The position numbers and the translations under genes are program-made. Source: Mediterraneibacter agrestimuris (lineage in GTDB: Bacteria; Bacillota; Clostridia; Lachnospirales; Lachnospiraceae). From it: a stretch of DNA of 64,000 bases. The stretch is from contig NZ_CALPDG010000011.1 in assembly GCF_943193195.1 (NCBI RefSeq), positions 32,085-96,084 of the forward strand. The letters run 5' to 3'. Of this stretch, positions 22,802 through 32,144 are shown piece by piece. The number at the start of each line of letters is the position of its first letter. Position 1 is the first letter of the stretch. Under the pieces are notes generated by a model that did no database searches, had not been told where the DNA came from, and saw only the letters and a list, made by a program, of their open reading frames with translations.

Positions 22802-24892
22802 TTATCCCCGTTTTTTATAATATCCCGCCGCCTTCTCATAACAGCCATGAAGCTGATGCTGGTTATTCAGTCCCTTTACTCCGTTCGTCCGGCTCACAAT
22901 AAAATGATCCAGCTTCTGCATATATTCTTCCGGAGTAATATCTCCGTCGGCAACATACGTCAACCCCTTCTCCCAGCTTGCCGTCAGCTCTGGATTCAAA
23001 AGGGACTTAATGGAATTATCTACCACGTCAAACACCATTTCTCCCTGCAAAGTCGGAGTAATAATCTGTGTCTTTTTATTCAGCGCCAGATATTTGATAT
23101 TGATCAGTTTTTTCAAAATTTCCGCGCGGGTGGCGCTGGTTCCGATTCCACTTCCCTTAATCTGGGCGCGTAATTCTTCATCTTCAATCAACTGTCCTGC
23201 ATTTTCCATTGCAAGAATCATAGAGCCGGAATTGTATCTCTTCGGCGGAGAGGTTTCCCCTTCCTTAATATCCAGTGCTTTTACCGGAAGGACAGCGCCC
23301 TTTTTCAACCCCTGGATCATCTGGAAAAATACGGTATCCAAATTCTTTTCTGAATCCGTATTCTCTTCCCCCTGATCGCCGGTATCCTGACTGTCATTCT
23401 TCTGAACGCCGCCTGTACCGGAAACATTCTTCTGAGGAACTCCAGTTACTTTCAGATACCCTTCTTCTGCCAGCACTTTAAAGCTGGAAAAAAATTTTTC
23501 TCCCTTAATCTGTGTCGTGATTGATACCTTCTGATATACCGCAGGCGGATAGAAAATGCTTAAAAATCTCCTGACAATACAATCATACACCCGTTTCGCT
23601 GTTGCAGACACAGAATTTAACGCAGACAATCCTTGACCTGTCGGAATAATCGCATAGTGATCCGTAATCTGTTTGTCATTGACATATCTTGTTTTCGCCA
23701 GTCCCTTGTGACTTCCAAACTGCAAAATATCCTGAAGATACGGCGCTGCCATGGCATATTTGGCTAAACCATTCAAGTTCCGGCTGATTTCCTTTGCCAC
23801 CGCGGTAGATAATACACGGGCGTCTGTTCTCGGATAAGTCACCAGTTTCTTCTCATACAATTCCTGTACGATCCGAAGCGTCTCGTCAGGACTGATTTTA
23901 AACCGCTTGGAACAGTCATTCTGCAGCTCTGCAAGATTATATAAAAGAGGCGGGTTCTTTTTCTCCTTTTTCTTCTCAATGGAAGTAATCTGACAGGTAA
24001 GCTTTATATTTTCCTTCCATGCCTCTTCTCTGGTCGCTTCATCCCCTGCCAGACTGCTCAGATAGGCGATCAGTTCTTCTGCCTTCTCCCTCTCCTTAAA
24101 TCCATTTTCCTTATATAAATCAAAGGATTCAAAATATCTGGATCCCTGTACTGCACGCCATTCCCCTTCAAATGACTTTCCGTTTACATCCATCGTACTA
24201 AGTACACGATAAAATGGTGTTTTCACAAAATCCCGGATTTCCCGTTCCCGCCGTACTACCATTCCAAGTACACAGGTCATCACACGTCCCACGGAAATCA
24301 CGGAATATTTTGTTTTCAGAAAATTAGAAATACTATTTCCATATTTCAAGGTTAAAAGTCTGGAAAAATTGATCCCCATCAAATAGTCTTCCTTGGCACG
24401 AAGATATGCAGAAGCGCTCAAATTATCATATTCCGACAAATCCTTTGCCTCCCGGATCCCCCGCAGAATCTCTTCTTCTGTCTGGGAATCAATCCACACA
24501 CGCCGCCGTTCTTTCCCTTCTACATGTGCCGCCTGCTCTACAAGACGGTAAATGTACTCCCCTTCCCGTCCGGAGTCCGTGCACACATAGATACAATCCA
24601 CATCTTTTCTATTCAGAAGTCCGCTGACAATCTTGAACTGCTTCGCCACTGCCGGAATCACTTCATACTTAAATTCCTGCGGGATAAACGGAAGTGTATT
24701 CAGATTCCACCGTTTCAAAGCCGGATCATACTCCTCCGGGTAACTCATAGTCACCAGATGTCCCACACACCATGTAACAATCGCTTCGTCAGATTCAAGA
24801 AACCCGTCCCCCCGTCTTGTTTTCAGTTTTAAAGCCTTGGCAAACTCCTGCGCCACGCTAGGCTTCTCCGCTATGTATACTGCTTTCCCCAT
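22802..24892 (-). CDS. topB: DNA topoisomerase III
   Basis: Type IA topoisomerase that relaxes and decatenates DNA through a tyrosine-linked single-strand break. The ATG at 24892 gives the normal start MGKAVYIAEKPSVAQ, with the TOPRIM glutamate in EKPS; a longer frame adds 16 unrelated residues. TOPRIM acidic residues are in CTDSGREGEYIYR, and the active-site tyrosine is in LVTYPRTDARVLS. KGSGIGTSATRAEIL is typical of TopB. About 696 residues is the usual length. It is the gene after galM, separated by a GC-rich hairpin at 24929-24952. In Bacillota, topB copies occur both in the core genome and on mobile elements; this one shows no mobile context other than the nearby toxin-antitoxin island. 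Confidence 0.95.
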   Translation of the reverse strand: MGKAVYIAEKPSVAQEFAKALKLKTRRGDGFLESDEAIVTWCVGHLVTMSYPEEYDPALKRWNLNTLPFIPQEFKYEVIPAVAKQFKIVSGLLNRKDVDCIYVCTDSGREGEYIYRLVEQAAHVEGKERRRVWIDSQTEEEILRGIREAKDLSEYDNLSASAYLRAKEDYLMGINFSRLLTLKYGNSISNFLKTKYSVISVGRVMTCVLGMVVRREREIRDFVKTPFYRVLSTMDVNGKSFEGEWRAVQGSRYFESFDLYKENGFKEREKAEELIAYLSSLAGDEATREEAWKENIKLTCQITSIEKKKEKKNPPLLYNLAELQNDCSKRFKISPDETLRIVQELYEKKLVTYPRTDARVLSTAVAKEISRNLNGLAKYAMAAPYLQDILQFGSHKGLAKTRYVNDKQITDHYAIIPTGQGLSALNSVSATAKRVYDCIVRRFLSIFYPPAVYQKVSITTQIKGEKFFSSFKVLAEEGYLKVTGVPQKNVSGTGGVQKNDSQDTGDQGEENTDSEKNLDTVFFQMIQGLKKGAVLPVKALDIKEGETSPPKRYNSGSMILAMENAGQLIEDEELRAQIKGSGIGTSATRAEILKKLINIKYLALNKKTQIITPTLQGEMVFDVVDNSIKSLLNPELTASWEKGLTYVADGDITPEEYMQKLDHFIVSRTNGVKGLNNQHQLHGCYEKAAGYYKKRG

Positions 24893-24928
24893 AAAAATCA
24901 ATATTACCTGTACTTTCCTGTAACCATA

Positions 24929-24952
24929 CGGGCGGCGCAAAAACGCCGCCCG
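24929..24952 (-). terminator. GC-rich hairpin after galM
   Basis: CGGGCGGCG (24929-24937) and CGCCGCCCG (24944-24952) form a perfect 9-bp stem with a 6-base loop just past the galM stop. A U-tract is absent after it on the minus strand. Confidence 0.6.
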
Positions 24953-24971
24953 CTATATTTACATTATTTCC

Positions 24972-26012
24972 TTATACAAACTTATACGCTGTCACCGTAT
25001 GATAACGCTCTCCCGCCCTACAAACCGGGCTTACAAAATTCTCTTTATTTACTGCATCCGGGAAATACTGAGTTTCAAAGCAGACCGCCTCTCTTCTGTC
25101 ATACACCGTGCCCTCTTTTCCCTTTTCTCCACCAAGGAAATTGGCTGTGTACATCTGCATGCCCGGAAGATCTGTCCATACTTCCATAACAATGCCGCTC
25201 GTCTCTCCCTCTGCTTGTGCTACTTTATCAAATTTTCCATTATTTTTCAAGACCCAGTTGTGGTCATAACCGCCGCCAAACCGGATTGCCTCATAATCAG
25301 CATCGATCTCATCACCGATTGCATGTGTATTTCGGAAATCCATCGGCGTTCCAGTCACATCTACGAATTCTCCTGTCGGAATGGATTCTTTGTCTGCACG
25401 AGTAAAGTAATCTGCATGCAGAGTCACCTGATGTCCCAGAATATTTCCGCTGTTATGACCATTTAGGTTGAAATAGCTGTGATTTGTCATGTTGATCACC
25501 GTATCCTGATCCGGCATCCCGTCATATGTAATCCGCAGTTCATTCTCTTCGGTCATTTCATAAGTCACCCGCATATCCAGATTGCCCGGATACCCCTGAT
25601 CTCCGTCCGCGCTGTGGAGTAAAAAGGTGACCCGCATATCCTCAACTGTCTCCGCCTCCCACATTCTCTTGTTGTATACATCGGGACCGCTGTGCAGATT
25701 ATTTCCATTATCGTTTTTTTCCAACTCATACTTCCTGCCATTGATGGTAAATGCCGCGCCGCCGATCCGGTTTGCATTCCTTCCCACAGTAGCGCCTATG
25801 GAAGCACCGTCTTCCTCATATCCCGCCGCATCATCATACCCAAGTACCACATCTCTAAAATCACCGTTTTTGTCCTGCACATTCAGAGACACCAGATTTG
25901 CCCCGTATTCCGTTACAGAAACTGACATTCCCACATCATTTTGCATTGTAAACAGACGTACCTTCTGTCCGCTTTTTAAAGAACCAAATTCGCTGACTTT
26001 TATTTTTTTCAT
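24972..26012 (-). CDS. galM: Galactose mutarotase (aldose 1-epimerase)
   Basis: Interconverts alpha and beta anomers of galactose and other aldoses ahead of the Leloir pathway. The 346-residue beta-sandwich protein shows NRIGGAAFTINGRKYELEKN, NLHSGPD (first histidine), NMTNHSYFNLNGH (catalytic histidine), GGYDHNWVL and ETQYFPDAVN with the catalytic glutamate. No other galactose genes are adjacent, so it serves sugar metabolism at a distance. The Shine-Dalgarno sequence AAAGGAGAG lies further from the ATG than usual (about 15 bases). Confidence 0.93.
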   Translation of the reverse strand: MKKIKVSEFGSLKSGQKVRLFTMQNDVGMSVSVTEYGANLVSLNVQDKNGDFRDVVLGYDDAAGYEEDGASIGATVGRNANRIGGAAFTINGRKYELEKNDNGNNLHSGPDVYNKRMWEAETVEDMRVTFLLHSADGDQGYPGNLDMRVTYEMTEENELRITYDGMPDQDTVINMTNHSYFNLNGHNSGNILGHQVTLHADYFTRADKESIPTGEFVDVTGTPMDFRNTHAIGDEIDADYEAIRFGGGYDHNWVLKNNGKFDKVAQAEGETSGIVMEVWTDLPGMQMYTANFLGGEKGKEGTVYDRREAVCFETQYFPDAVNKENFVSPVCRAGERYHTVTAYKFV

Positions 26013-26108
26013 ATCTCTGACTTCACTCTCCTTTTATTTTTTGCAAAAATTTTGTTCTTTTTCAATTTATAAACAAAGAATCTTTCACTCTGCTTGTTAC
26101 TGTTAACT

Positions 26109-28220
26109 TTACTTTTTGAAGAATCCTTTAACCCTTACAAATACACCTTTCTTTTCTTCTGCCTTTACCGGGCGTTTAGCATTTAATGCCTCTTTCATAA
26201 AATATTCCTGCGCACAGATCCGCTTGTCTCCGCCTTTCTTTTTACAGTAGGTTCCATCACTCAGCATTTTCCTTGCCTTGACATTATCTGACAGCATGAT
26301 ATTCAGACAGCGCACCAGCCGTTTTTTAATCTGCGCATCATAAATCGGACAGGCTACTTCTACTCGTTTCTCCGTATTTCTTGTCATCATATCCGCAGAA
26401 CCGATATAAACCTTCTGGTCCTCTCCCCTGCCAAACACAAACACTCGCGGATGTTCCAAGTATCGACCCACAATACTGGTCACAGACAGATTCTCCGTCT
26501 CTCCCGGAATCCCCGGCAGAATACAGCAGATTCCGCGCACAATCAAATCCACTTTCACGCCAGCTTTAGATGCTTCCGCAACTTTCCTGATAAAATCTAC
26601 ATCTGTCACAGAATTCATCTTCATTACAATGCGGCCTCCTGTACCCTTTTTCATCTCTTCATCCATCAAAAGTAGTACCTTCTGTTTCAGGCTGGTAGGT
26701 GATACGATCAGATGCTTATACACTCCTGACAGATTTCCGATAGCCATGTTCTTAAAAAATACAGACGCATCTTCACCGATTGACTGATTGGCTGTGATTA
26801 ATGAATAATCCGTATACATTTTTGCCGTCTTTTCATTGTAGTTTCCTGTTCCGATCTGGGTAATGTAGCGGATCTCGTTCCGGCTGCGGTATGTGATCAG
26901 ACAAATCTTGGAATGCACTTTATAGCCCTCAAAACCATAAATCACACGACATCCTGCCTCTTCCATCCGTTCAGACCAGTCAATATTATTCTGTTCATCG
27001 AATCTCGCCCTCAGCTCGATCAGAGCCGTTACCTCTTTCCCGTTCTCTGCTGCCGCACAGAGGTATTCTACCAGACGGCTCTTTTTCGCCAGACGATAAA
27101 TCGTAATCTTAATCGTCATCACGTCCGGATCTGTAGATGCTTCACGGATCATTTGAAGGAACGGATCCATACTCTCATACGGATAAGACAGCAGTACGTC
27201 ATGCTTCTTTACCTGCGCCATAACGCTTCCCTCCGCCAGAGAGGATGATGGCTGCGGTGAAAATGTCTCGTCCGTCAGAGAGCGCTTCATAGACATTGGT
27301 ACTTTATCAATAATAGAAAAAATAAAATCCAGCTTCATCGGCATTTTCGTACGGAAAATACAATTCTGCGTAATCTTGAATTTCTCACAGAGATACCGCT
27401 CCATCTCCTTCTCCAGAGGGGATGCTACCTCCAGACGTACGACTCCCATTCTTCTGCGCTTATGCAGCGTTTTCTTCATAATATAACGAAAGTCGTCATT
27501 ATCGGCGAATGCTTCGTCATCAGGCGAAATGTCGGCATTTCTCGTCACTCGGATATAGTTCTTGTCAGACACCTGATACTGCTCGAATACCAGTTCCAGA
27601 TATTCCATGATCACCTTTTCCATCCGCACATAGCGCATATCATGCCCCGGAAGAACAACAATCCCAGATATGAATTCCGGCACCGGAACAATTCCGATCA
27701 TTGTACTGCCGCTGCCCGGCTGTTTCAAATTAGCAACCACATAGATCTGGTTGTTAAGAAGATGTGGAAATGGATGATTGGCATCTACGATCTGCGGAGA
27801 CAAAATCGGCAGGATCTGCTCCTTAAAATATTTCTTGATATATTTCTTCTCCGGACTCTCCAGCTCCTTTATGTTCAGTCCACAGATTCCATATGCCGTA
27901 AGCTGTTTCTTAATGTCAGAATATGTCTTGTCCCGTTCCTTATACAACGGCGCCACCGCTGCATAGATTGCCTCAAGCTGTTCTCTCGGTGTCATCCCCG
28001 ACTTGCTGTCCGCCTTCTTGTTATCCATCTCTGCCATATCGCACAGACTTCCCACACGAATCATAAAAAACTCTTCCAGATTACTTGTAAAGATAGACAC
28101 AAACTTCATCCGTTCCAAAAGCGGTACACTCTCATCCTGTGCCTCTTCTAATACCCGCTGATTAAAACGCAGCCATGACAATTCTCTGTTCTGCGTATAT
28201 CGCAATACTTCTTTTCCCAT
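26109..28220 (-). CDS. ppk1: Polyphosphate kinase 1
   Basis: Membrane-associated enzyme that polymerises the gamma-phosphate of ATP into inorganic polyphosphate. The sequence carries the PPK N-terminal helical domain (RELSWLRFNQRVLEEAQD), the middle domain, and the C-terminal phospholipase-D-like domains with the phospho-accepting histidine in GYKVHSKICLI and a second HPRVFVFGRG block. About 703 residues is the usual size. I start at the second ATG (28220), since AAAGGGGA is about seven bases before it and too close to the first. The palindromic repeat at 28259-28303 and composite element copy 3 lie directly upstream. Confidence 0.95.
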   Translation of the reverse strand: MGKEVLRYTQNRELSWLRFNQRVLEEAQDESVPLLERMKFVSIFTSNLEEFFMIRVGSLCDMAEMDNKKADSKSGMTPREQLEAIYAAVAPLYKERDKTYSDIKKQLTAYGICGLNIKELESPEKKYIKKYFKEQILPILSPQIVDANHPFPHLLNNQIYVVANLKQPGSGSTMIGIVPVPEFISGIVVLPGHDMRYVRMEKVIMEYLELVFEQYQVSDKNYIRVTRNADISPDDEAFADNDDFRYIMKKTLHKRRRMGVVRLEVASPLEKEMERYLCEKFKITQNCIFRTKMPMKLDFIFSIIDKVPMSMKRSLTDETFSPQPSSSLAEGSVMAQVKKHDVLLSYPYESMDPFLQMIREASTDPDVMTIKITIYRLAKKSRLVEYLCAAAENGKEVTALIELRARFDEQNNIDWSERMEEAGCRVIYGFEGYKVHSKICLITYRSRNEIRYITQIGTGNYNEKTAKMYTDYSLITANQSIGEDASVFFKNMAIGNLSGVYKHLIVSPTSLKQKVLLLMDEEMKKGTGGRIVMKMNSVTDVDFIRKVAEASKAGVKVDLIVRGICCILPGIPGETENLSVTSIVGRYLEHPRVFVFGRGEDQKVYIGSADMMTRNTEKRVEVACPIYDAQIKKRLVRCLNIMLSDNVKARKMLSDGTYCKKKGGDKRICAQEYFMKEALNAKRPVKAEEKKGVFVRVKGFFKK

Positions 28221-28240
28221 TTCCATTCCCCTTTACTTCT

Positions 28241-28349
28241 GCCTTCCGGCTTCATAATCACTCAAAACAGTCCACCGGACTGTTTTATCGCATGCTTGGC
28301 AACTGAATCCGCCCTGTTTTAAGTTCGCCTTCGGTGAAAGGACGGGTTC
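28241..28349. repeat. Composite intergenic element, copy 3, interrupted by a palindromic element
   Basis: GCC/GGC with GGCTTCATAATCACT (28248-28262) matches 2099-2113 of copy 1. The matching hairpin 28305-28349 (GAATCCGCCC with GGACGGGTTC, around TGTTTTAAG and TTCGCC/GGTGAA) matches 2114-2158. In copy 1 these two parts are adjacent. Here about 42 bases containing the palindromic element separate them, with ACT on both sides. The third hairpin and the TGAACTGT tail of the other copies are absent. Confidence 0.78.
28259..28303. repeat. Palindromic intergenic element, copy 1
   Basis: Element of about 45 bp: CACTC, perfect 10-bp arms AAAACAGTCC and GGACTGTTTT with a 3-base loop, then ATCGCATGCTTGGCAAC. 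Near-identical copies in the same orientation are at 51951-51995 and 63900-63944. It lies upstream of ppk1. Confidence 0.85.
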
Positions 28350-28359
28350 CGCATCTATT

Positions 28360-29220
28360 TTATTGCCGCATATATTCCTGCAGACGCTCATATTCCTTTT
28401 CCATCAATTCATATCCGTGCGTATAAAACCCCATCAATGTGTCTGTGTCACGCTCTATTCTGGAAACGGGCTTCACCTGCGGGCGCAGTACAAAAATCTT
28501 TCCCTCCTGCTCCAGCCTGTCGATCAGATCCATCTCTCTGTTATACCAATAGCTTCTAGTGCGGATCGCCCTCACCAGATTCGGATAAGAACGATAAGCC
28601 CTTTTATATACCCTTGCCATTCCCTGAGAAATCGGCTTCTTACGATATCCTTCATTTCTCGTCAGAATCACAATAACTTTATCATTACCTTTCTTCATCG
28701 CACGTTCCACCGGAACTGAATCAGCCAGTCCGCCATCCACATAAGGAACATTATCCACATTCACAATAGGCGTGATGAGCGGCAGGCTGCATGATGCACG
28801 GCAGATTTTCATCAGCCGTTCCCTGTCTGACTTCTCTGACAAATATTCTGCCTTTCCCGTTTCACAATTGGTAGTTACGATTTCACACATGATTTCTGAC
28901 TGAAAATAAGTATCATAATCAAATGGCAATTTCTCATTCGGATAAATATCAAAAATCAGATCCATATTCATCAAGCTTTTCTCCTTAACAAACTTGCCGA
29001 CTCCGTAAATGTACTGCCCGCTTTTATCTGTCGGTATCATACAGTCTCTTGTGCGTCCCGGCTGCCTTGATACATAATCCACTGCATTGCATGAGCCTGC
29101 CGACACCCCGATCACATGCGATGTATAAAAATCCTGTTCCATCAGGTAATCCAGAACACCAGAAGTAAATATCCCCCTTGTTGCGCCGCCTTCTAAAACC
29201 ATTGTTGCTCTCTCTATCAT
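28360..29220 (-). CDS. Patatin-like phospholipase family protein
   Basis: Predicted serine lipase or acyl hydrolase of 286 residues. The oxyanion motif EGGATRGIF is at residues 10-18, the nucleophile is S40 in GVSAGS, and the catalytic aspartate is D162 in YVDGGLADSVP, giving a complete Ser-Asp dyad. No signal peptide or membrane helix is visible, so it should be cytosolic, acting on phospholipids or other acyl esters. It resembles the YjjU/RssA-like bacterial patatins. It stands alone, divergent from the ABC-F gene, with a likely TATAAT promoter near 29273. Confidence 0.92.
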   Translation of the reverse strand: MIERATMVLEGGATRGIFTSGVLDYLMEQDFYTSHVIGVSAGSCNAVDYVSRQPGRTRDCMIPTDKSGQYIYGVGKFVKEKSLMNMDLIFDIYPNEKLPFDYDTYFQSEIMCEIVTTNCETGKAEYLSEKSDRERLMKICRASCSLPLITPIVNVDNVPYVDGGLADSVPVERAMKKGNDKVIVILTRNEGYRKKPISQGMARVYKRAYRSYPNLVRAIRTRSYWYNREMDLIDRLEQEGKIFVLRPQVKPVSRIERDTDTLMGFYTHGYELMEKEYERLQEYMRQ

Positions 29221-29415
29221 AATTTACCATCCTTTATTCATTCTTTGTGTTCGTGTATAATCGTAAAGTCATTATACTCTGTTTTTATGAATTCGCAAAC
29301 CACTATTCTTTATATTTTTTTTAAAATTGTAACATACCTTGCTATTTCTGCTCAACTCATGTTAAGATAAGCGTTGGATATCAGTATATAAATAGGAAAT
29401 ACAAGGAGAATTATC

Positions 29416-31050
29416 ATGATTAGCGCTAACAACATCACACTTCGCGTTGGAAAAAAAGCATTGTTTGAAGATGTAAATATCAAATTTACCGAAGGTAACT
29501 GTTATGGTATGATCGGTGCTAACGGCGCCGGCAAATCTACGTTCTTAAAAATTTTATCCGGTCAGCTCGAGCCTACCAGCGGCGAGGTTGTCATCACACC
29601 GGGCGAACGTCTTTCTTTCCTGCAGCAGGATCATTACAAATACGACGAATATCCTGTACTGGATACTGTCATTATGGGAAATGCACGCCTCTACGAGATT
29701 ATGAAAGAAAAAGAAGTCATTTATGCCAAAGAAGACTTTACAGACGAAGATGGTATCAAAGCCAGTGAACTAGAAGCAGAATTCGCAACTATGAACGGCT
29801 GGGAGGCAGAGTCTGACGCCGCCAACCTGTTAAATGGTTTGGGCATTGAAACAGACCTGCATTACAAATATCTAAGAGACCTGACAGGTGCAGAGAAAGT
29901 CAAAGTTCTGCTTGCACAGGCATTATTTGGCAACCCGGATATCCTGCTCTTAGACGAGCCGACGAACCATTTGGATCTGGATGCCATCGCATGGCTGGAA
30001 GAGTTCCTGATCAACTTTGAAAACACTGTTATCGTCGTATCTCATGACCGTTATTTCTTAAATAAGGTCTGCACACAGATTGCGGATATCGATTACGGCA
30101 AGATTCAGCTTTATGCCGGTAACTACGATTTCTGGTACGAATCCAGTCAGCTTCTCATCCGCCAGATGAAGGAAGCCAACAAGAAAAAGGAAGAGAAAAT
30201 CAAAGAATTACAGGAATTTATTTCCCGGTTCAGCGCCAATGCTTCCAAATCCAAACAGGCAACCTCCAGAAAACGCGCATTAGAGAAGATTCAGCTTGAC
30301 GAAATCAAACCGTCCAGCCGTAAGTATCCTTACATTGATTTCCGTCCGAACCGAGAAATCGGTAATGAGGTATTGACCGTGGAAGGACTTTCCAAGACCA
30401 TTGACGGCGAAAAGATTCTGGATAACCTGACATTTACACTGAACCACGATGACAAGGTTGCTTTTGTTGGAAGCAATGAGCTTGCTAAAACTGTACTGTT
30501 CAAGATTCTGACCGGAGAGATGGAACCGGACGAAGGAACTTATAAATGGGGAATCACTACTTCACAGGCATATTTCCCAAAAGATTTTGGCGGCGAATTT
30601 GACAACGATTACACTATCACAGAATGGCTGACCCAGTATTCTGAAAACAAAGACGCTACTTATGTCCGCGGTTTCCTCGGACGTATGCTCTTTGGCGGCG
30701 AGGACGGTGTAAAGCGTCTTAAAGTGCTTTCCGGTGGAGAAAAGGTACGCTGCCTTCTGTCTAAGATGATGATTTCCGGTGCAAATGTACTCATCCTCGA
30801 CGAACCGACTAATCACTTAGACATGGAATCCATCACTGCATTGAACAACGGAATGATCAAATTCCCTGGCGTACTGTTGTTCACTTCCCGTGATCATCAG
30901 ATTGTACAGACAACCGCTAACCGTATTATGGAAATCGTACCGGGCGGCAAACTGATCGATAAGATTACAACCTATGATGAATATCTGGAAAATGATGAGA
31001 TGGCAAGAAAACGCCAGACTTACACTGTACAGACAGAAGACGAAGATTAA
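29416..31050 (+). CDS. ABC-F family ATPase (YkpA/YbiT-like)
   Basis: Soluble ribosome-associated ABC-F protein with two nucleotide-binding domains in 544 residues and no membrane part. The first domain has GANGAGKST, a signature region DLTGAEKVKVLLAQAL and DILLLDEPTNHLDLDA. An inter-domain linker rich in lysine and glutamate follows (residues about 240-300), then the second domain with LSGGEKVRCLL and LILDEPTNHLDME. The second P-loop is altered to GSNELAKT and the first signature to LTGAEK, as in the YkpA subgroup. GGAG lies before the ATG. A strong terminator follows. Role in translation is by family and not resistance-specific. Confidence 0.94.
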   Translation: MISANNITLRVGKKALFEDVNIKFTEGNCYGMIGANGAGKSTFLKILSGQLEPTSGEVVITPGERLSFLQQDHYKYDEYPVLDTVIMGNARLYEIMKEKEVIYAKEDFTDEDGIKASELEAEFATMNGWEAESDAANLLNGLGIETDLHYKYLRDLTGAEKVKVLLAQALFGNPDILLLDEPTNHLDLDAIAWLEEFLINFENTVIVVSHDRYFLNKVCTQIADIDYGKIQLYAGNYDFWYESSQLLIRQMKEANKKKEEKIKELQEFISRFSANASKSKQATSRKRALEKIQLDEIKPSSRKYPYIDFRPNREIGNEVLTVEGLSKTIDGEKILDNLTFTLNHDDKVAFVGSNELAKTVLFKILTGEMEPDEGTYKWGITTSQAYFPKDFGGEFDNDYTITEWLTQYSENKDATYVRGFLGRMLFGGEDGVKRLKVLSGGEKVRCLLSKMMISGANVLILDEPTNHLDMESITALNNGMIKFPGVLLFTSRDHQIVQTTANRIMEIVPGGKLIDKITTYDEYLENDEMARKRQTYTVQTEDED

Positions 31051-31091
31051 AAGTCCCTACTCAGTAAATTGCTAAATATATAATTAAAATC

Positions 31092-31134
31092 CCCTGCACT
31101 GTGTTGCACATACACAGAGCAGAGGATTTTTTTA
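31092..31134 (+). terminator. Intrinsic terminator of the ABC-F gene
   Basis: TCCCCTGC with GCAGAGGA, plus inner CTGTG/CACAG, form a two-part stem followed by a run of seven T. This is a strong rho-independent terminator. Confidence 0.85.
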
Positions 31135-31220
31135 TAAATTCATCCTGCATAGATTTTCTTATTCACCTCTCGCTTCATTCCTTTATATACTATAATAAAC
31201 AAACGAAATGAGGTTGCAAA

Positions 31221-32144
31221 ATGTACCTGTTATTTCCAGTTGTACTTTTTATTATGATTTTCTTCTTTTTCATAAATCATGCCCGCAAAAAACGGATCAT
31301 CTGTAAAATACGCTGTATGTCCTGCTGCGAAAAATGTGAGCTTTTAAACCACCTTGCAGAACCCTTTGGTTTTTGTTACGATTCAAAGCAGGATATCTTT
31401 TCCTCCCGCACTGATGCATGGCAGAAAATGTTTGGCTATGGAACTGCCTATGATAAAGCTGCCCTTCCTTTGAACATGATTTTTAACACAGAACCTGTTT
31501 ATTTCAACTATGACAAAAAAACATGGCTGATTCAGATGTGGAAAGGTCAGTATGGAATCAATGCCGGAGCGGAAGTCGGTATTTATCATGCAAACCGGAC
31601 CATAGCTCCCGCACTCAGACATCAGACGATATTTACTGCCGTAGATGAGTCAGAAATGCTCCCGCTTGAAATCTGTCTGTTCTTTGGGGAAGAATTGCTT
31701 TTTACCACTTCCCATACTCATTGGTGGCTGACTGGATTCTATATGGGATTCTGGGCACCGCCCGCTTCCTTAAGTGCCCGGATCAAAATCACATTCCCAA
31801 ACTCAGAAATGTGCGCGTCTTTCCTTCATGCTCTGTCTGATTTAGGCTACAGACCAGGAGAATACTGTCAGGACTTAAACACCGTACACCTGCTTTTCAC
31901 TCAACCCAAGACCGTATCCGCAGACCTTCTGTGGCTCAGCGACTGGCGGGAAAAATTAGCCCTGTGGCGTACAAAGATGCTCTGCATTTTGTTTTTGAAA
32001 ATCACGGATCCATTCCACTGTACTGTTGACAGAATATTGTATCTATATTACTACCTGCCTTCTGTCTTTCGCAAGACCATCTGTATCCGCTCCTTCCTGC
32101 CGAAGCGGAAAGAACGAAAATATCGGAAGGGAATATTGTCATGA
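31221..32144 (+). CDS. DUF4474 domain membrane-anchored protein
   Basis: 307-residue protein with one N-terminal membrane segment (about residues 2-20, LLFPVVLFIMIFFFF) and a cytosolic basic stretch KKRIICK. The DUF4474-like core begins PFGFCYDSKQDIFSSRTDAW, with GMKWKGQYGINAGAEVGIYH-type residues (the actual text reads MWKGQYGINAGAEVGIY) and a WWLTGFYMGFW block. Function is unknown. The gene overlaps the following metallophosphoesterase by four bases (ATGA), which implies a coupled two-gene unit. The start has GAGG about eight bases upstream. Confidence 0.82.
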   Translation: MYLLFPVVLFIMIFFFFINHARKKRIICKIRCMSCCEKCELLNHLAEPFGFCYDSKQDIFSSRTDAWQKMFGYGTAYDKAALPLNMIFNTEPVYFNYDKKTWLIQMWKGQYGINAGAEVGIYHANRTIAPALRHQTIFTAVDESEMLPLEICLFFGEELLFTTSHTHWWLTGFYMGFWAPPASLSARIKITFPNSEMCASFLHALSDLGYRPGEYCQDLNTVHLLFTQPKTVSADLLWLSDWREKLALWRTKMLCILFLKITDPFHCTVDRILYLYYYLPSVFRKTICIRSFLPKRKERKYRKGILS

